A stretch of DNA of 64,000 nt from Diplolepis rosae (taxonomy: Eukaryota > Arthropoda > Insecta > Hymenoptera > Diplolepididae). How positions within the stretch are numbered: the stretch's first letter is position 1; each line of letters begins with the position of its first letter. The stretch is from assembly GCA_030998225.1 (NCBI GenBank), contig JAPYXD010000680.1, forward strand, positions 10,850,001-10,914,000. Direction: 5' to 3'. Position numbers and translations under genes: made by a program. Of this stretch, positions 1 through 11,600 are shown piece after piece. The notes below the pieces were generated by a model, which did not search any database, had not been told where the DNA came from, and saw only the letters and a program-made list of their open reading frames with translations.

Positions 1-16
1 TCCAGTTTTATATATA

Positions 17-930
17 AAGGGTTTTCCAATAGGGACAAAACAATTTCATCTATGAATAAAACACAGAAATATTTTAGATATTGAGTTCAAATTTATTGTG
101 GGTGTAGCACAAGCATTACATTTCATGAATGAAATTCGATATCGGCCATATGACCACCACGAGCCCGTTTACAGCGGTAGATACTTTGGACCCAATTTTC
201 CACCACTCTGGCACACATTTCGACCGGAATCTTGGCAATTTCGCGTTGGATGCTGTGTTTCAGGTCCTCTAAAGTTTCTGGCTCGTTGACATAGACCAGT
301 GACTTGATATGGCCCCATAAAAAGAAATCCAATGGCGTTAGATCGCATGAACGAGGCGGTCATTCGACCGGACCATTTCTCGAGATAACACGTTCACCGA
401 ATTTGCCTTTCAATAAATTGATTGTGACGCGTGCTGTGTGGCTAGTGGCACCGTCTTGTTGAAACCACATATCGTTGATGTCAAGTTCATCCAATTGTGG
501 CCACAAATAATCTTGAGCGATGGCCAATTCTTGAGAACGACGTGGAATCGACTGATTTGGCTTATTTTGAATCGATGCACTTACGGCTGCGATTATTTCT
601 TCGCTTCGAGCAATTCGATGTCTTTTTGGCACCGGAACGTCCAATAGTGTAAATTTGGTCTCGAATTTATCCACTATAGCACGCACAGCCTGTTGGGTGG
701 GACGATTATTACGGCCGAAAATTGGAGTAAGCGCTCTTAAAGTTGCGACCACCGACTCAGAATTTCGGTAGTAATTTTTAATAATTTCCAAACGTTGCTG
801 GTTCGTGAACTTTACCATGATGAAAATGTTGACTCTAACTAACGTTTTGACATTGACAGTTTATTAAAAAAGTTTAAGGGTGCGTTCATATAAAGATACG
901 AAATTGTTATGTCCCTATTGGAAAACCCTT
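17..930 (-). mobile_element. DD41D-type Tc1/mariner element, internally deleted
   Basis: The terminal inverted repeats begin AAGGGTTTTCCAATAGGGAC at both ends and are flanked by TA at 15-16 and 931-932. The minus strand encodes an N-terminal helix-turn-helix part (start near 818, MVKFTNQQRLEI) that jumps directly to the second catalytic region (QQDGATSHTAR). The central part with the first catalytic Asp is therefore missing. The C-terminal end (FFLWGHIKSLVYVNEPETL) lies at 123-332. A sibling at 35577-36712 keeps the centre but lacks the C-terminus. It is non-autonomous. Confidence 0.85.
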
Positions 931-1009
931 TATATAGCAATAGAATTTTAAATGAGTCAAATTGGCTTAGTCCGTAAATCTAGTGTTAAGGCGCATTTTT
1001 TATCTATGC

Positions 1010-1262
1010 AGCCAAGTCTCGTTTATTTCAAGTATCCCGAAACGAGAGAGTCGTGTTTATTTTAAGTCGCGAGGGGTCCCCGCCCCTGCCTCAGTAGCCA
1101 TACCAACTGAATGCACCTCGCCCCCACTCTTCTCACTTCTTCCGAACGCTCCTCAGAGCGTCACGTGACAGTGAAATAGTGGGGCGTGGAGAGGAGCGTG
1201 AAACTTGAAATACAGGAGACGCTCGACTTGTGAGATAAATGAGACCTTGAATAAACGAGATC
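1010..1262. repeat. Degenerate inverted repeat
   Basis: The sequence near 1014 (GTCTCGTTTATTTCAAG) recurs inverted near 1240-1258, and tttcaagt-type pieces recur inside. The stretch is more GC-rich than its surroundings. It looks like a decayed foldback element. No coding potential is seen. Confidence 0.4.
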
Positions 1263-1567
1263 TGACTGTATTTTGACACGTTTCTATACACTGTGCTTTG
1301 ATAGAAGCAGTTACAGGAAATGTCAAGTGCACTTGACCAGTGGAAAAGTAAGGCTTTTTGAGATCCTCTAAAATGAAAAAACTTTTCACAAACTACTCAG
1401 TTACTAAAATTTAACCAGTACTTCCTGAATTGATTTCCACATGGAATGTGAGAAGAACGGTTCTCTCAAAACATGTGAGAATCGGGTACTTCGCGTATGC
1501 TAGATAGACAGGAAAACCGAACATTCTTAATATATTTCACGTTAAATTTCTAAAAGTGTATACTCAC

Positions 1568-1622
1568 CTGAATGATGAATAAAAATAATGACGGTGCAAA
1601 GTAAAGAAGGAATGATAAACAT
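1568..1622 (-). CDS. Serine protease homologue SPH-A, exon 1 (signal peptide)
   Basis: This exon encodes MFIIPSLLCTVIIFIHHS plus the first base of the next codon, followed by a GTGAGT donor at 1567. It matches exon 1 of SPH-B, -C and -D in length (18 versus 19 residues), hydrophobic character, phase 1 ending and upstream sequence. The remaining exons would lie to the left of the window, so only the secretion signal of this copy can be described. Nothing about its catalytic residues can be said. The call rests on homology to the complete neighbours. Confidence 0.75.
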
Positions 1623-1660
1623 AATTTTTTTCGTAATTTTTGATAATACTATAAGTGAAG

Positions 1661-1696
1661 TTTCTATGTAGCTCTTTTTAAAATCAGTTCTTATCT
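1661..1696 (-). promoter_or_regulatory. SPH-A core promoter: GATA-like site and degenerate TATA region
   Basis: On the minus strand TTGAGATAAGAAC (core at 1690-1696) is followed by gctacatagaaacttcac about 25 bases downstream. This corresponds in position to GAGATAAG and gctatataaaaacttcac upstream of SPH-B. The TATA element is degenerate here. Function is inferred from conservation between paralogues. Confidence 0.45.
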
Positions 1697-2519
1697 CAAC
1701 ACTTGCCACCAACACATTGAAGGTATTTTGTTCATCTATAATGCTTTTCTCAAACGAGCTTGTTTTACATTTGCTTTACTCTTTTATGTTTGTACTACTA
1801 ACTTCACAATTGTGACTAAAAATATAGTAATATATAATAATATATATACAAAACAAATACGTTTTGTATTAGCGACTTATTGCATCACATATAAGCTTAC
1901 CTATAAAAATGCAATTATTTTAACAATTTCCCAATGGAAGTTTGGAAAATCAAAAATAGTTTTTGGAATTATCATTATAAAATAAAACATATATTGTTAT
2001 ACAAAGTTTCTCCGTGTGGTTCTTTTGTTTAATATATTAATAATCGAAGATTTTGATTAGAACACAAAACTTATTCATCTTTGTCCACCTTTCCAGCCTG
2101 AATTTAAATTGTGTGCGCACTTTGTTGTTCGTCTCATGAACAACAGCATTTTTGTTTCACGATCTGAGCATAACAGAACCTAATTTCGTAAATGTGTTTT
2201 TAAGTTTATTTGATTCACGTGTATATGAGTTTATGAGAATGATGAGTTTATAAGATTTATGTGTACATGGGATTATGAATTTAATGAAATTTATGATTCT
2301 TATATGTCTACATATATTTTTTGAATTTAGTAACAATTTATAAATTTTATGAGTTTTATCACGCTTATATATGTTTTTGCAATACTATAATTATATTTGA
2401 GGTCAAAAACGTTAATAAGCATTAAAAAATAGTTGGTTGTTTATTAGACCGATCTCATACTAAATCTTTTAGTTTTAGAAAACACATAAGAGTTTATAAT
2501 AATCTGTTTTATTTTGCAT

Positions 2520-4010
2520 CTTTTAATGCTAATATTATTAACTTCCCTGGTAGGCGTCCTGGTCCTTCTCGCTTCAAAATATAAGGACAAATTTATTATC
2601 AGATAAATACTGCATTGTATCCACAGGAAGGTGAAAATCTAACCTTTGGTCAAATTTTCATTTATGATGCCGATGAAGCTATCGAACATCGTTTAAGAGA
2701 AAATAATACATTACACAGAGAGAAATTTTAGGTTTCACTGACCAAAGTTTTTTTGTTAAAATCGTCTTTACAAAAATGTTAAAGTTCTCATGACAATCAT
2801 GGTAGTGGCTGTCATACATTGGAAAAGTGTTTACTTCAACTGCAAGGAACGTTACTGAGACCACGATTCTGGTACTTGAAATACCATAGCGCTGCGGTTA
2901 TAGGAACCAAAGTCCATCGTAAAGCCGCGCATAGAGTTTAGTTAAAATGACTAAGTCTACGGACAGTAAATACCCAGCCAAAATTATTTTTAAGGTTATA
3001 GGTATGGTTCTCTTAGTTATCAAAATACAAATTCAATTTGATGAGAAAAAATAAAGTTTCACCGAAAAGATCTAAGAAAAATAATCCGGTATAATGATAT
3101 TTATGATAACTTTCGTCGATTAAGTTAAAAAATTGTCACTTTTTTTCATCATCATAAACTTTTTTTGACTGACTATAGTTTTGACAAAATACGACGAGAC
3201 AGCAAAATTGGAACGCATTGCATTGTCCCCGAACAAAATCGTTTATCATTTAGAAAGAATTGTCAAACTATATTTATAATAGAATTATTTACCTGATAAT
3301 GCTTGGCACGGTGAAATATAGTCCAGGAATCGAGAACGAGAATTGGCAGGATTCAACTTAGGCTGCATATCTTTCAATGAAAGTTATACTTGATTTGTCT
3401 AGCGCAACAGCGAACGCTGCGGTTGTAGTAACCAAAGGAGCTTGTCAGTACACATAAAGAAAATGTACGTGTACTAACCGTTGGGGTACGTATAAAGCTC
3501 ATTCTAATCATCAACTTTGGTCACAACAACCGAATACACAAAAAAGTCCAAATTACTGTCATGATAACTATAAAAGTAGTAGCTTCTCTCAACTTTTTGG
3601 TCAAGGCAACTACTGTACAAAAAATTTATGTGCTATGTGCACAGGAACCAAAGACGATTTCTCTCAGTGTAGATACAGATATCTTAACTGTTATAGAATC
3701 CATTATGTGAAAATTTAATGCATTTGCGAAATTATATATAATGATGGCAGATATTCTTGAATTTGAACGTGAATTATCTTTACAAAGACAAGAAGAAGTA
3801 CCAGAACTACAGTTACTATTTACATTAAAACAAGAAATGGATAGTAGGCGATTTAATTTTCAAAAAACAAATGAAGTAGCTGCAATTTTCAAAACGAATT
3901 CAGAAGGTGAAATTCCTGAATCATATGTAACAATTTTCAATGATTGTAGAAAATCATTGAAAATACGTTCACTGCACACACGTCATGTGTACCAGTTACT
4001 ACAGTAGAGA
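2520..4010 (+). mobile_element. Helitron remnant (helitron-like N-terminal region), interrupted
   Basis: Translated pieces read FPGRRPGPSRFKI, then a stop, then QIYYQINTALYPQEGEN and FGQIFIYDADEAIEHRLREN (about 2540-2700). After an insertion, MMADILEFERELSLQRQEEV and NEVAAIFKTNSEGEIPESYV follow at 3741-4007. This order and wording are typical of the N-terminal part of Helitron Rep-helicase proteins (H-GQ-YH-IS, then Y-YD-EA--R, then NEVA-IF--GE-P). Rep and helicase motifs are absent, so it is a dead fragment. The family call is from recognition and was not searched. Confidence 0.6.
2714..3669. mobile_element. MITE inserted in the Helitron remnant
   Basis: The ends are CACAGAGAGAAAT and, inverted, CACTGAGAGAAAT, with TA on both sides. 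The inserted sequence separates two collinear parts of the Helitron reading frame. Internal motifs such as 'aggaaccaaag' recur three times. No transposase is present, so it is non-autonomous. Confidence 0.5.
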
Positions 4011-4099
4011 ATGGAAATTGGTATCAAAATTCGAATCTCCTAAATTTTCTATTACGTTGCATTTGTTAGCTGTCGCTCTTAGTTTTCTTTACAAACAAA

Positions 4100-5120
4100 T
4101 TGCACGTAATTTCGTTTACAGTTCTTAGTTTGGCATCAACTTCAAGATGGAGTGTAAAAACGACCATTTTCCTCATATTTTGCATTTGTATTTCCGTAAG
4201 TGAAAGAACGCAGCACAGGCTGCTAAAAAGTTACTTGAGTTGTATGGTCAGGAAGCCCTTAAAAGACAGACAGTGTCGAAATTGGTTTGATAAATTCCGT
4301 TCTGGGGATTTTTTACTCAAAGATGAGCAACGTTCAGGTCGGTCAAATGAAGTTGATGATGACCAAATCAAAGCCATAACCGAATCGGACCGTCATGTAA
4401 CTATGCGATAGATTGAAGAAATGTTAAAAGTACCAAAATCAACAATCAACCGTCATACACAACGTTTTGGACTCGTTAAAAAACTTGATATTTAGATTCC
4501 ACATGAATTAAAAGAAATTCATTTAACAAAACGCATCAACGCTTGTGAATTGCATTTTAAACGCAATGAATTCGATCCTTGTTTGAAACGAATCGTCACT
4601 GGTGATGATAAATGGATTGTTTACAATAACGTCGATCGGAAACGACCATGGTTCAAGCGTGATGAACCACCATAAACAAGATCGAAAGCTGAATTGCAAC
4701 AAATAAAGATTATGCTGTCTGGTTGGTGGGATTGGAAAGGTGTGGTATTTTTTTAGCTGTTTTCAAGGAACCAAACAATTAATTCGCATGTCTACTGTCG
4801 TCATCTGATCAAGTTGAACGCAGCGGTAAAAACAAAAAACGGTCAGAATTGGTCAAACGCAAAGGTGTAATTTTTCAGCATCATAACGCTACAACACATA
4901 CATCTTTAGCCACTCGCTGAAAATTATTAAGGCTTGGCTGGGAAGTGATGTTACATCCACCATATCACCATAATAGCAAGGACGAAACCTGCTATAAAAG
5001 CATGACCAGTGTTCTTGCTATTATAGTCAGATTTTTTTCTCCCTAATAAGGGAGAAGAAATTCTATGGGCATGGAGTTTTCAAGTTGCCAGAAAGAGAGC
5101 TAAAGGTTATGGAACAACAT
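4100..5120 (+). mobile_element. Decayed mariner (DD34D-type) element
   Basis: The translation shows a mariner helix-turn-helix region (RQCRNWFDKFRSGDFLLKDE, ERSGRSNEVDDDQIKAI at 4270-4380). This is followed by IPHELKEIHLTKRINACE and RIVTGDDKWIVYNN, which carries the first catalytic Asp (about 4590-4625). In-frame stops, shifts and a scrambled 3' part (HHNATTHTSLA-like at 4877) show that it is not functional. Terminal repeats were not recognised. Confidence 0.75.
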
Positions 5121-5254
5121 GGTCAGTATATACTTTAATAGAATCACACATACAATTTTTTATTCACAGGAAGCTTCACTAAGTAATCTTACTTGAAAAA
5201 GATTGCAAAATACAAATGAACACAGGGTAATGATTACTGTTTTATCTTGACTAT

Positions 5255-5260
5255 TTTATT
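5255..5260 (-). terminator. Poly(A) signal AATAAA of SPH-B
   Basis: AATAAA on the minus strand lies about 165 bases past the SPH-B stop codon. Nearby downstream sequence (acaacc-tattat-tt) is also found downstream of SPH-C, -D and -E, which supports a shared 3' untranslated region. Confidence 0.45.
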
Positions 5261-5424
5261 AGTTTTAATATAATACGGTTGTACTCAGATTTACATGCAA
5301 TAAAGTTCATTAAATTCTTCCTTACGGTTAGGTTATGGGCATCAGTTTTAGTGTGTTTTCCTATACGCAGAACTTAACCATTAATAAACCTAACTTTGCG
5401 TCGCTTGGAATATAATTACTCAGT

Positions 5425-5673
5425 CTAAAGACGTTTAAGGGTATTATTCTTGGAACATGTTTGATTGTATTTGTTGCAATCTCTATTCACTGCTTCCTCC
5501 GATTCTATATGCCCTAGCAACTCTTGGGCGGTATTATGTGCATGGAGTGATCTGACGAAACGAAGAAATGTACCATTTTCACTTACAAATCGACTAAGTG
5601 TAACTCCAATAATATAATTTGAAACTACACCATCCACTCTGATGAACTTGGTCAGAGGGCTGCCAACATCTCC
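5425..5673 (-). CDS. SPH-B exon 4 (C-terminal)
   Basis: The exon begins after the acceptor tatag with GDVGSPLTKFIRVDG and ends at TAG (82 codons plus stop). The active-site Ser position is Val. The tail CNKYNQTCSKNNTLKRL is unique among the copies. Confidence 0.85.
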   Translation of the reverse strand, partial: GDVGSPLTKFIRVDGVVSNYIIGVTLSRFVSENGTFLRFVRSLHAHNTAQELLGHIESEEAVNRDCNKYNQTCSKNNTLKRL

Positions 5674-8600
5674 CTATAAAATAGTTGAATTCAGGTCAAT
5701 TGTGCACAGACAAAACATGAATTTAAAACAGACTCCATAAGTTTATAAAGAACCAATTGAGTTAATTTTGGACTCGATCCTCTCCACTCTAATCTTTTTA
5801 CAGTTGATTTTGACCTAACATTACTTGTTTCGAATTATTATATTTATACTAATAGTATATTATGTGCCTAGGCGCATAATGAGGGTTATTACGCGACGAG
5901 CGACAATGCTCGCAGGAGATCGAAGCCGAGACAAAGCCGAGACGAAGCCGAGGCGCGATCAGTCCTGCGAGCATATTAAACGAGTCTCGTAATTACCCTA
6001 ATTGTGTGCATTGGCACATATTCTATTTTATGTGACTTCGGTGCGCATAAGAGTTTTTATGCGTACACTCGAATCTAATCTAGTATTCATCATGATTCTC
6101 GTCCATTGCACTTGATATTTCGCGACTAGTTCCGGCCATTTTGATTTTCTCGATCTTGTGTAGTAGTAGCGTATTGTAATAGAGCATGCGCAGTTCAAAT
6201 GTACAAGGCTTTGTCAGTACGATGCCAACGCTGTACGAAGAAGAAGAAGAATAAGAAGAAGAATACGCTCCACTGTATGGTTATATGCACATGCGCAGTT
6301 CAATTTTTAAATTACATTCCTCTGTATCGTAATACACAACATTAGCTGCTCTCAACTGTAGCGTAAAACGAGTTTACGCGCCGGAGGCACATAAAATACT
6401 TAATACAAAAATATATAAATGCATATATATATATATATATATATTTCGATGTAATTACCGCAGTAGTTGCTTGACCTAGAACTTTTTCCTGTCCACATAT
6501 CAGTCGGTTTTTGAAATCTCCACCTGGGATAATCGGCCTGCAGAATGTATCAGTACGAAGGTTCAATGGCATACAATGTAAGTATTCCGAATATTCTGAT
6601 TTCCCAATGTAATTAAACTTATCATCGTCTTTGTTGACAGTGCCCCATCCACATACTATGGCATTAGGTTTATTTCGATGTAAATTAATTGGAAGTGTGT
6701 ACAAATCCAGAGAATTTACATTCTCATAATCAATATTGCCTGCAAGCTACAACAACGAAGTCATTAAGTATATAATTAAATGAAAAGGTAACAGTAATCT
6801 ATAAGACAGAGTTGCTGAACCAAAAAAAATTTTTGTTTTTAAATTCGTCCCTTTTGTTATTACACTTACCTTACATTATATGAAAATAGGGAAAAGAAAT
6901 TATACTATTCTTTGCCCGCAAGGTGCAAAAGATGCACTTTTTGCTCGACTAGTTAATGAATAGAAGTATGCAAAGTTCAAAGAAAAATATTATATTTTAA
7001 CAACAATACAACTTTTATACATCCTAATATCTAGGAAACCAATAATTAAACAGTTTTTTTCGGATCCGTCGCTTAGAAATATAATAATTTCCCTTTGAAC
7101 TTTGGGTGATTCGTGATATTAAACAAAACTGTAAATTTTGCATGCTCAAGCAACGTCAAAATTTCAAATCATACGAGTCATTCTTTTCTACTTTGTATGC
7201 TTGAAAATGTCTGTCATAATAAGTGTTTTCAGTCAAGGCTCTGGTAATAAAAATAAAGTTTCAATCCATTTACTACATTCAAATGTATAATGAAAAGTTC
7301 GATAATAGAAACAAAGGGAATAATTATAACGACATTTTCTGCAAGCGTGCGTTGTTCACAAATTTCGGTAAAAAATGAGAATAATTCCGAAAATATAGCA
7401 TCTCATAGGGGGACTTCTTTCCCACATTTTCACTTTCATAAAGTGCAGAAAGAAAAGGTTCATTGCGCTGAAAACACAGACTCATTCGAGTTGAATTTTG
7501 ATTTCGATTGTTTTACAAATATTAAATCGACCTAAAGATGATTTCGATATTGTTTGCAAATTTTTATGTTTGTTTTCTTACCACAAGGTCGATAAATTCC
7601 ACAATGGTCCTAAACCTCTCATGGTTCCTGGTTAATGGAGAAGGAAATGATGTTTTGGTTTCAAACATCCTGGGAACATCTCGCTCAACTTTTTTAAATA
7701 TGTTTCTACCAGTGTTTCTAAACAATCAGTCAATTTACACTGAACGGATGGTGAGTTCAATATAACATATATTCCTTTCAATAAACTATTAATTTATCAG
7801 TAAGGATCTTCGAATGGAATAAAATCCCCAATCAGGACACCGATATTAAGCAAAAAACATTGCGATTCGCTTGCTGACATTTGAAGATGCTTATTATTTA
7901 TTTTATTGCAATTAAATTTGCAAAGCATATTGCGTTTTTCGTCAAAGCCGTAGAATAAACCATTTATCCTTTTGTTTAATTGATCAATGTTAAAATATTT
8001 TCTTTTAATTAAATATTCATGCAATATTAGTGAGGAATCGTAATCAGCCACACCTTCCAAAATATCATGCATCGCATCGACTGTTAGAAGTTCAATCGTA
8101 GAAGCTGATTTTATATTGTCTACAACAAATTGACCAGCAACATCAGTGAATTCAGAACTGCTTTCTGTAACGTCTTTTTTATTTTGAATTTTCCAATCAG
8201 AAATGTTAAAAGTAGAATTAATGTCATTCGAGTTGACAAGACAAAATTGGAAAGGGTAATTTGATGAAAAAGATGTCTGAAAACCTAATATCTTGTTAAC
8301 TGCCGAATTATCTCCAATAACTCCTGCTAAGGAAAAGTGAATTTCAAGGGAGTCAGACGATGTCCCTAAAGGTTTATTTGTTTTAAAATCGTCTTCGTAA
8401 AACAAGAGAGATAAAACGATACGATTGTCATTTTGAAATTTTTTCTTCTCCCAAAATTTTACTTTTATAAAATTTGATAACATTTTTTTATTCTTTTCTA
8501 GCTTTTCAGTATATGCCATTGTGTTATTAAAATAACCAGGCATTTCGAAAAAAGTTCAGAGTTCTTTTCAATGAATAAAATTGGAATGTTTTATTTGTCG

Positions 8601-11600
8601 TTTTTTTCACTTCTCCATTTTCTATTTTAATGATGATATCGTTTTCATCAATTTTAATTTCTTCAGGAGGTATGTAACAACCCTTTTTTTCTAAATAATC
8701 GAATCACTGATATTCGTTTTGGAATGTCGCAAAAGGGTTTTGCATGTACGCAAGCATGTCTTTATAAGCAGCTACGTTCTCAGGCTGTTCGCCAAAATAT
8801 TCTCATCTTCTGATCATCTAATTGGGAAATTGAGTTATCACTGGATCTTGAAGGTAGGAAGTAAAAAAATTAGTTATTAAAAAAGCCCGCGAATGCGCCA
8901 TATCGTGACAAGAATAAAGTTCACGTATGACATTTTAAACTGCAAAATCTATGCGGTCGGAAAATTTCGAAAGCTATTGGAAATGGTTATCATGGAATAA
9001 AATATTTAAAACTTTATCTTCAATAAAATTTCTTTCCATTTACAAATTTTTCAAATCATTTCAGTCGATTATCATGGTGAGTGATACGCTCTTCTAATTA
9101 TCGACATAATCGACTGAAATGATTTGAAAAATTTGTAAATAGTTCATGATTTATCTGTAGCCAAATTGGCGTAAATAGATTCTGTGAGAAAAGTTGTGTG
9201 GAACCTCCGTAGCTCAGATGATAGAGCATTCGACCGGCAATCGAAAGTACCTGGGCTCGATACCCAGCGGAGTGGAAGCCTTCCTTTTTTCACAGAAAAT
9301 TTTTCAAAATTTGTTTTCCAATTCCATTTTGAAAAATGTTAAGAATTTGTTCACTTGAAAATAAGTCTTAGCACCACGGATTGATAGTTGAAACGGATCT
9401 TTTTGCAAAATCAACCACGCATTCTGCGACCATTTTGGAAATGATAAGTTGTAAGTGACAAAAATTTTGAATGTCAGATGGAGCGCTTCCAATTTCGAAT
9501 AGGCGCAGTAACAAATTTTGCCGAAAACGCAGAAAAAAACGCTTCAGGAGAAATCTATTCACCAACAACCACCACAAAAGAATAAAAGGCTTCACCTCGC
9601 GACAAAAAATATTGTTCTTTTTCGTCCAAATACTTGCCAACATTTTCTGTGTCCCGTCAAATTTTGAAAGAAATGGATATAGTATCAAAATAAATAAAAA
9701 CGTTATTCGTTCTACTATCAGAGCAAATCACAATAAAACTTTTTTTTCATTAGCGAGTCGGAAAGTAGACTTTTTGCAACGTGCGGAGCAGAAATTCACT
9801 TTCTGGCCATTACTTATGGCCATTCCACTTATGTGATCGTTGCCCAGCTTCGAATTAAACTTCACACTATTCTTACAAGAATGTGAAGAAAGAAGGTTTC
9901 TCAGGCAATTTTTTTGTTCCTGACCTCTTCTTTAGATTCAGTGCCCCTCGGTTTCTTTCATGGTTTTTTATTAACTTTAAAAACTGGTGCTTTAAGGGTG
10001 TCGTCTACCTTCGCGGTTTCAAAAATTTTTGCTTATTTCGAATCTAGACACTATAAGGAACATGCTTTATGACGGATGTATTCAAAAACATGCTGTTTCA
10101 AATACTACCGACCTCATCATTTATCTTTAAACGCGTTTTTTGGAAAGTAGTGTTTTTTAAAATTGTTGGCACGATTTTGACGGAACCATCGAAGATATTG
10201 GAAATCTGTAAATTGTTTCGTATTCAAAAAACGTCTCACTACGATTAGACACGAGCTTTTTAAACAAAAATTTTTTTTCAAATCGCTGCCATTTTGTTAA
10301 ATTTTAAAATCTTTCAAAAAGCTTGTGTCTTATCGTATTCGGATTAGTAAAAAGTAAAAAAATATAATTGTTTTCATAATTCAAGGTTCTGAAGCTGAGA
10401 AATCGTGCCACAAAGTCTACTATGTCGCGCCGGCAGAGATCGATTCAAGGACGCGTCAAGGCCAAGATAACGAAAAAAAAATATTTTTTTTTTTAAATTT
10501 TAATAATGTACTAATTAAATAAAAAAAACTTTGTGTCAATATCATGTGTAGTTTTTTTGTAACCCATCGTCAAAAATACGCCCGAAATTCTGGCGCGAAG
10601 GTAGACGACCCCCTTAATTGCTTCAGTCAAAAGCTATAAAATCAGAACCAGTCGCATGCTCGAAAACGCGGAAAAGTATTGTCCACGCTGTGACGTCACA
10701 CGTGAAAGTTTGAAGTCCGAAAATGTGAAAATAAAGAATACACGGAGATACGTCTTTTACGAGTAAAAAGATATTGAGGTTAAATTAACAATTTTTTTCT
10801 AAAATTATTATTTTTCGACAAAGAATTAAAAACTTTGTTTTTTTCTAATAAAAAATCCGTGTTAGGTACGGAAAAAGTGAGACGGCAAAGTTCTTTCTTA
10901 AGGTTTCAAGCAACTTTGTGGAAAAAATTATTCCCATCAGACACTTTTGAGTTGATGAAATTGTTATATTCGACCACTTTTCCTGATAAAGAGACATACT
11001 ATTCGCTTTTTAATAACGACATAAAAAAAATTAATTGTTTAGAAAAATTTTCGAATTGAAGTCGATAGAGGCGGATAGAATTAAAAAATCAGATCTTTGA
11101 AAAATTTCATGAGTTTTTTTTCTTCGATTAAAAACGAAGTAAACGTAAAGTACCTTTTTTCTAGAAGCTTTCGTAAGATTTATTTTCTAATATGTTTCAT
11201 CTCTTGAACGTTTTCTTCTCTCTGGAATTCCACTTCCGTCCGACATTTTTTTGAAAGGTGTTAATAAACAAAATGAAAACAATAATATTGTTGATAAAGA
11301 GTCAAAATATAAAAAAATTCGTTACTTGGCGCAGCGTCGAGCATGGCACGTGCTCAAAAAAATGCTCGCGCGCTTAGCCTTTTTTTCAATACAACAATTT
11401 CACCAACTCAAAATTGTCCGATAGGAATAGTTTTTTCCACAAAGTTGCTTAAAACCTTATGGGAGAATTTTGCCGTCCTACTTTTTCCGTACCTAAAACT
11501 TCCCCGACTTCTTTCGATCGACGAATGACAAAAAACATGGTTTTTCCTTTGAATTAAATATTATTATTATTCATAATCAGATTTAAATGAGTTATTTTAT

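Noticed and set aside
1728..1985. 85-codon plus-strand ORF
   Set aside because: Low-complexity AT-rich sequence upstream of SPH-A, no domain, no codon bias.
7290..7765. Two plus-strand ORFs of 81 and 75 codons
   Set aside because: They lie opposite the C-terminal part of the minus-strand CACTA-like remnant.
9203..9274. tRNA-Ala gene (and its twin at 52609-52680)
   Set aside because: Acceptor stem mismatches, C at the universal T33 position and shared non-tRNA hairpin flanks point to a repeat, not a working tRNA.
10835..11528. ORFs on both sides of 11200
   Set aside because: They are mirror images within the arms of a foldback element.
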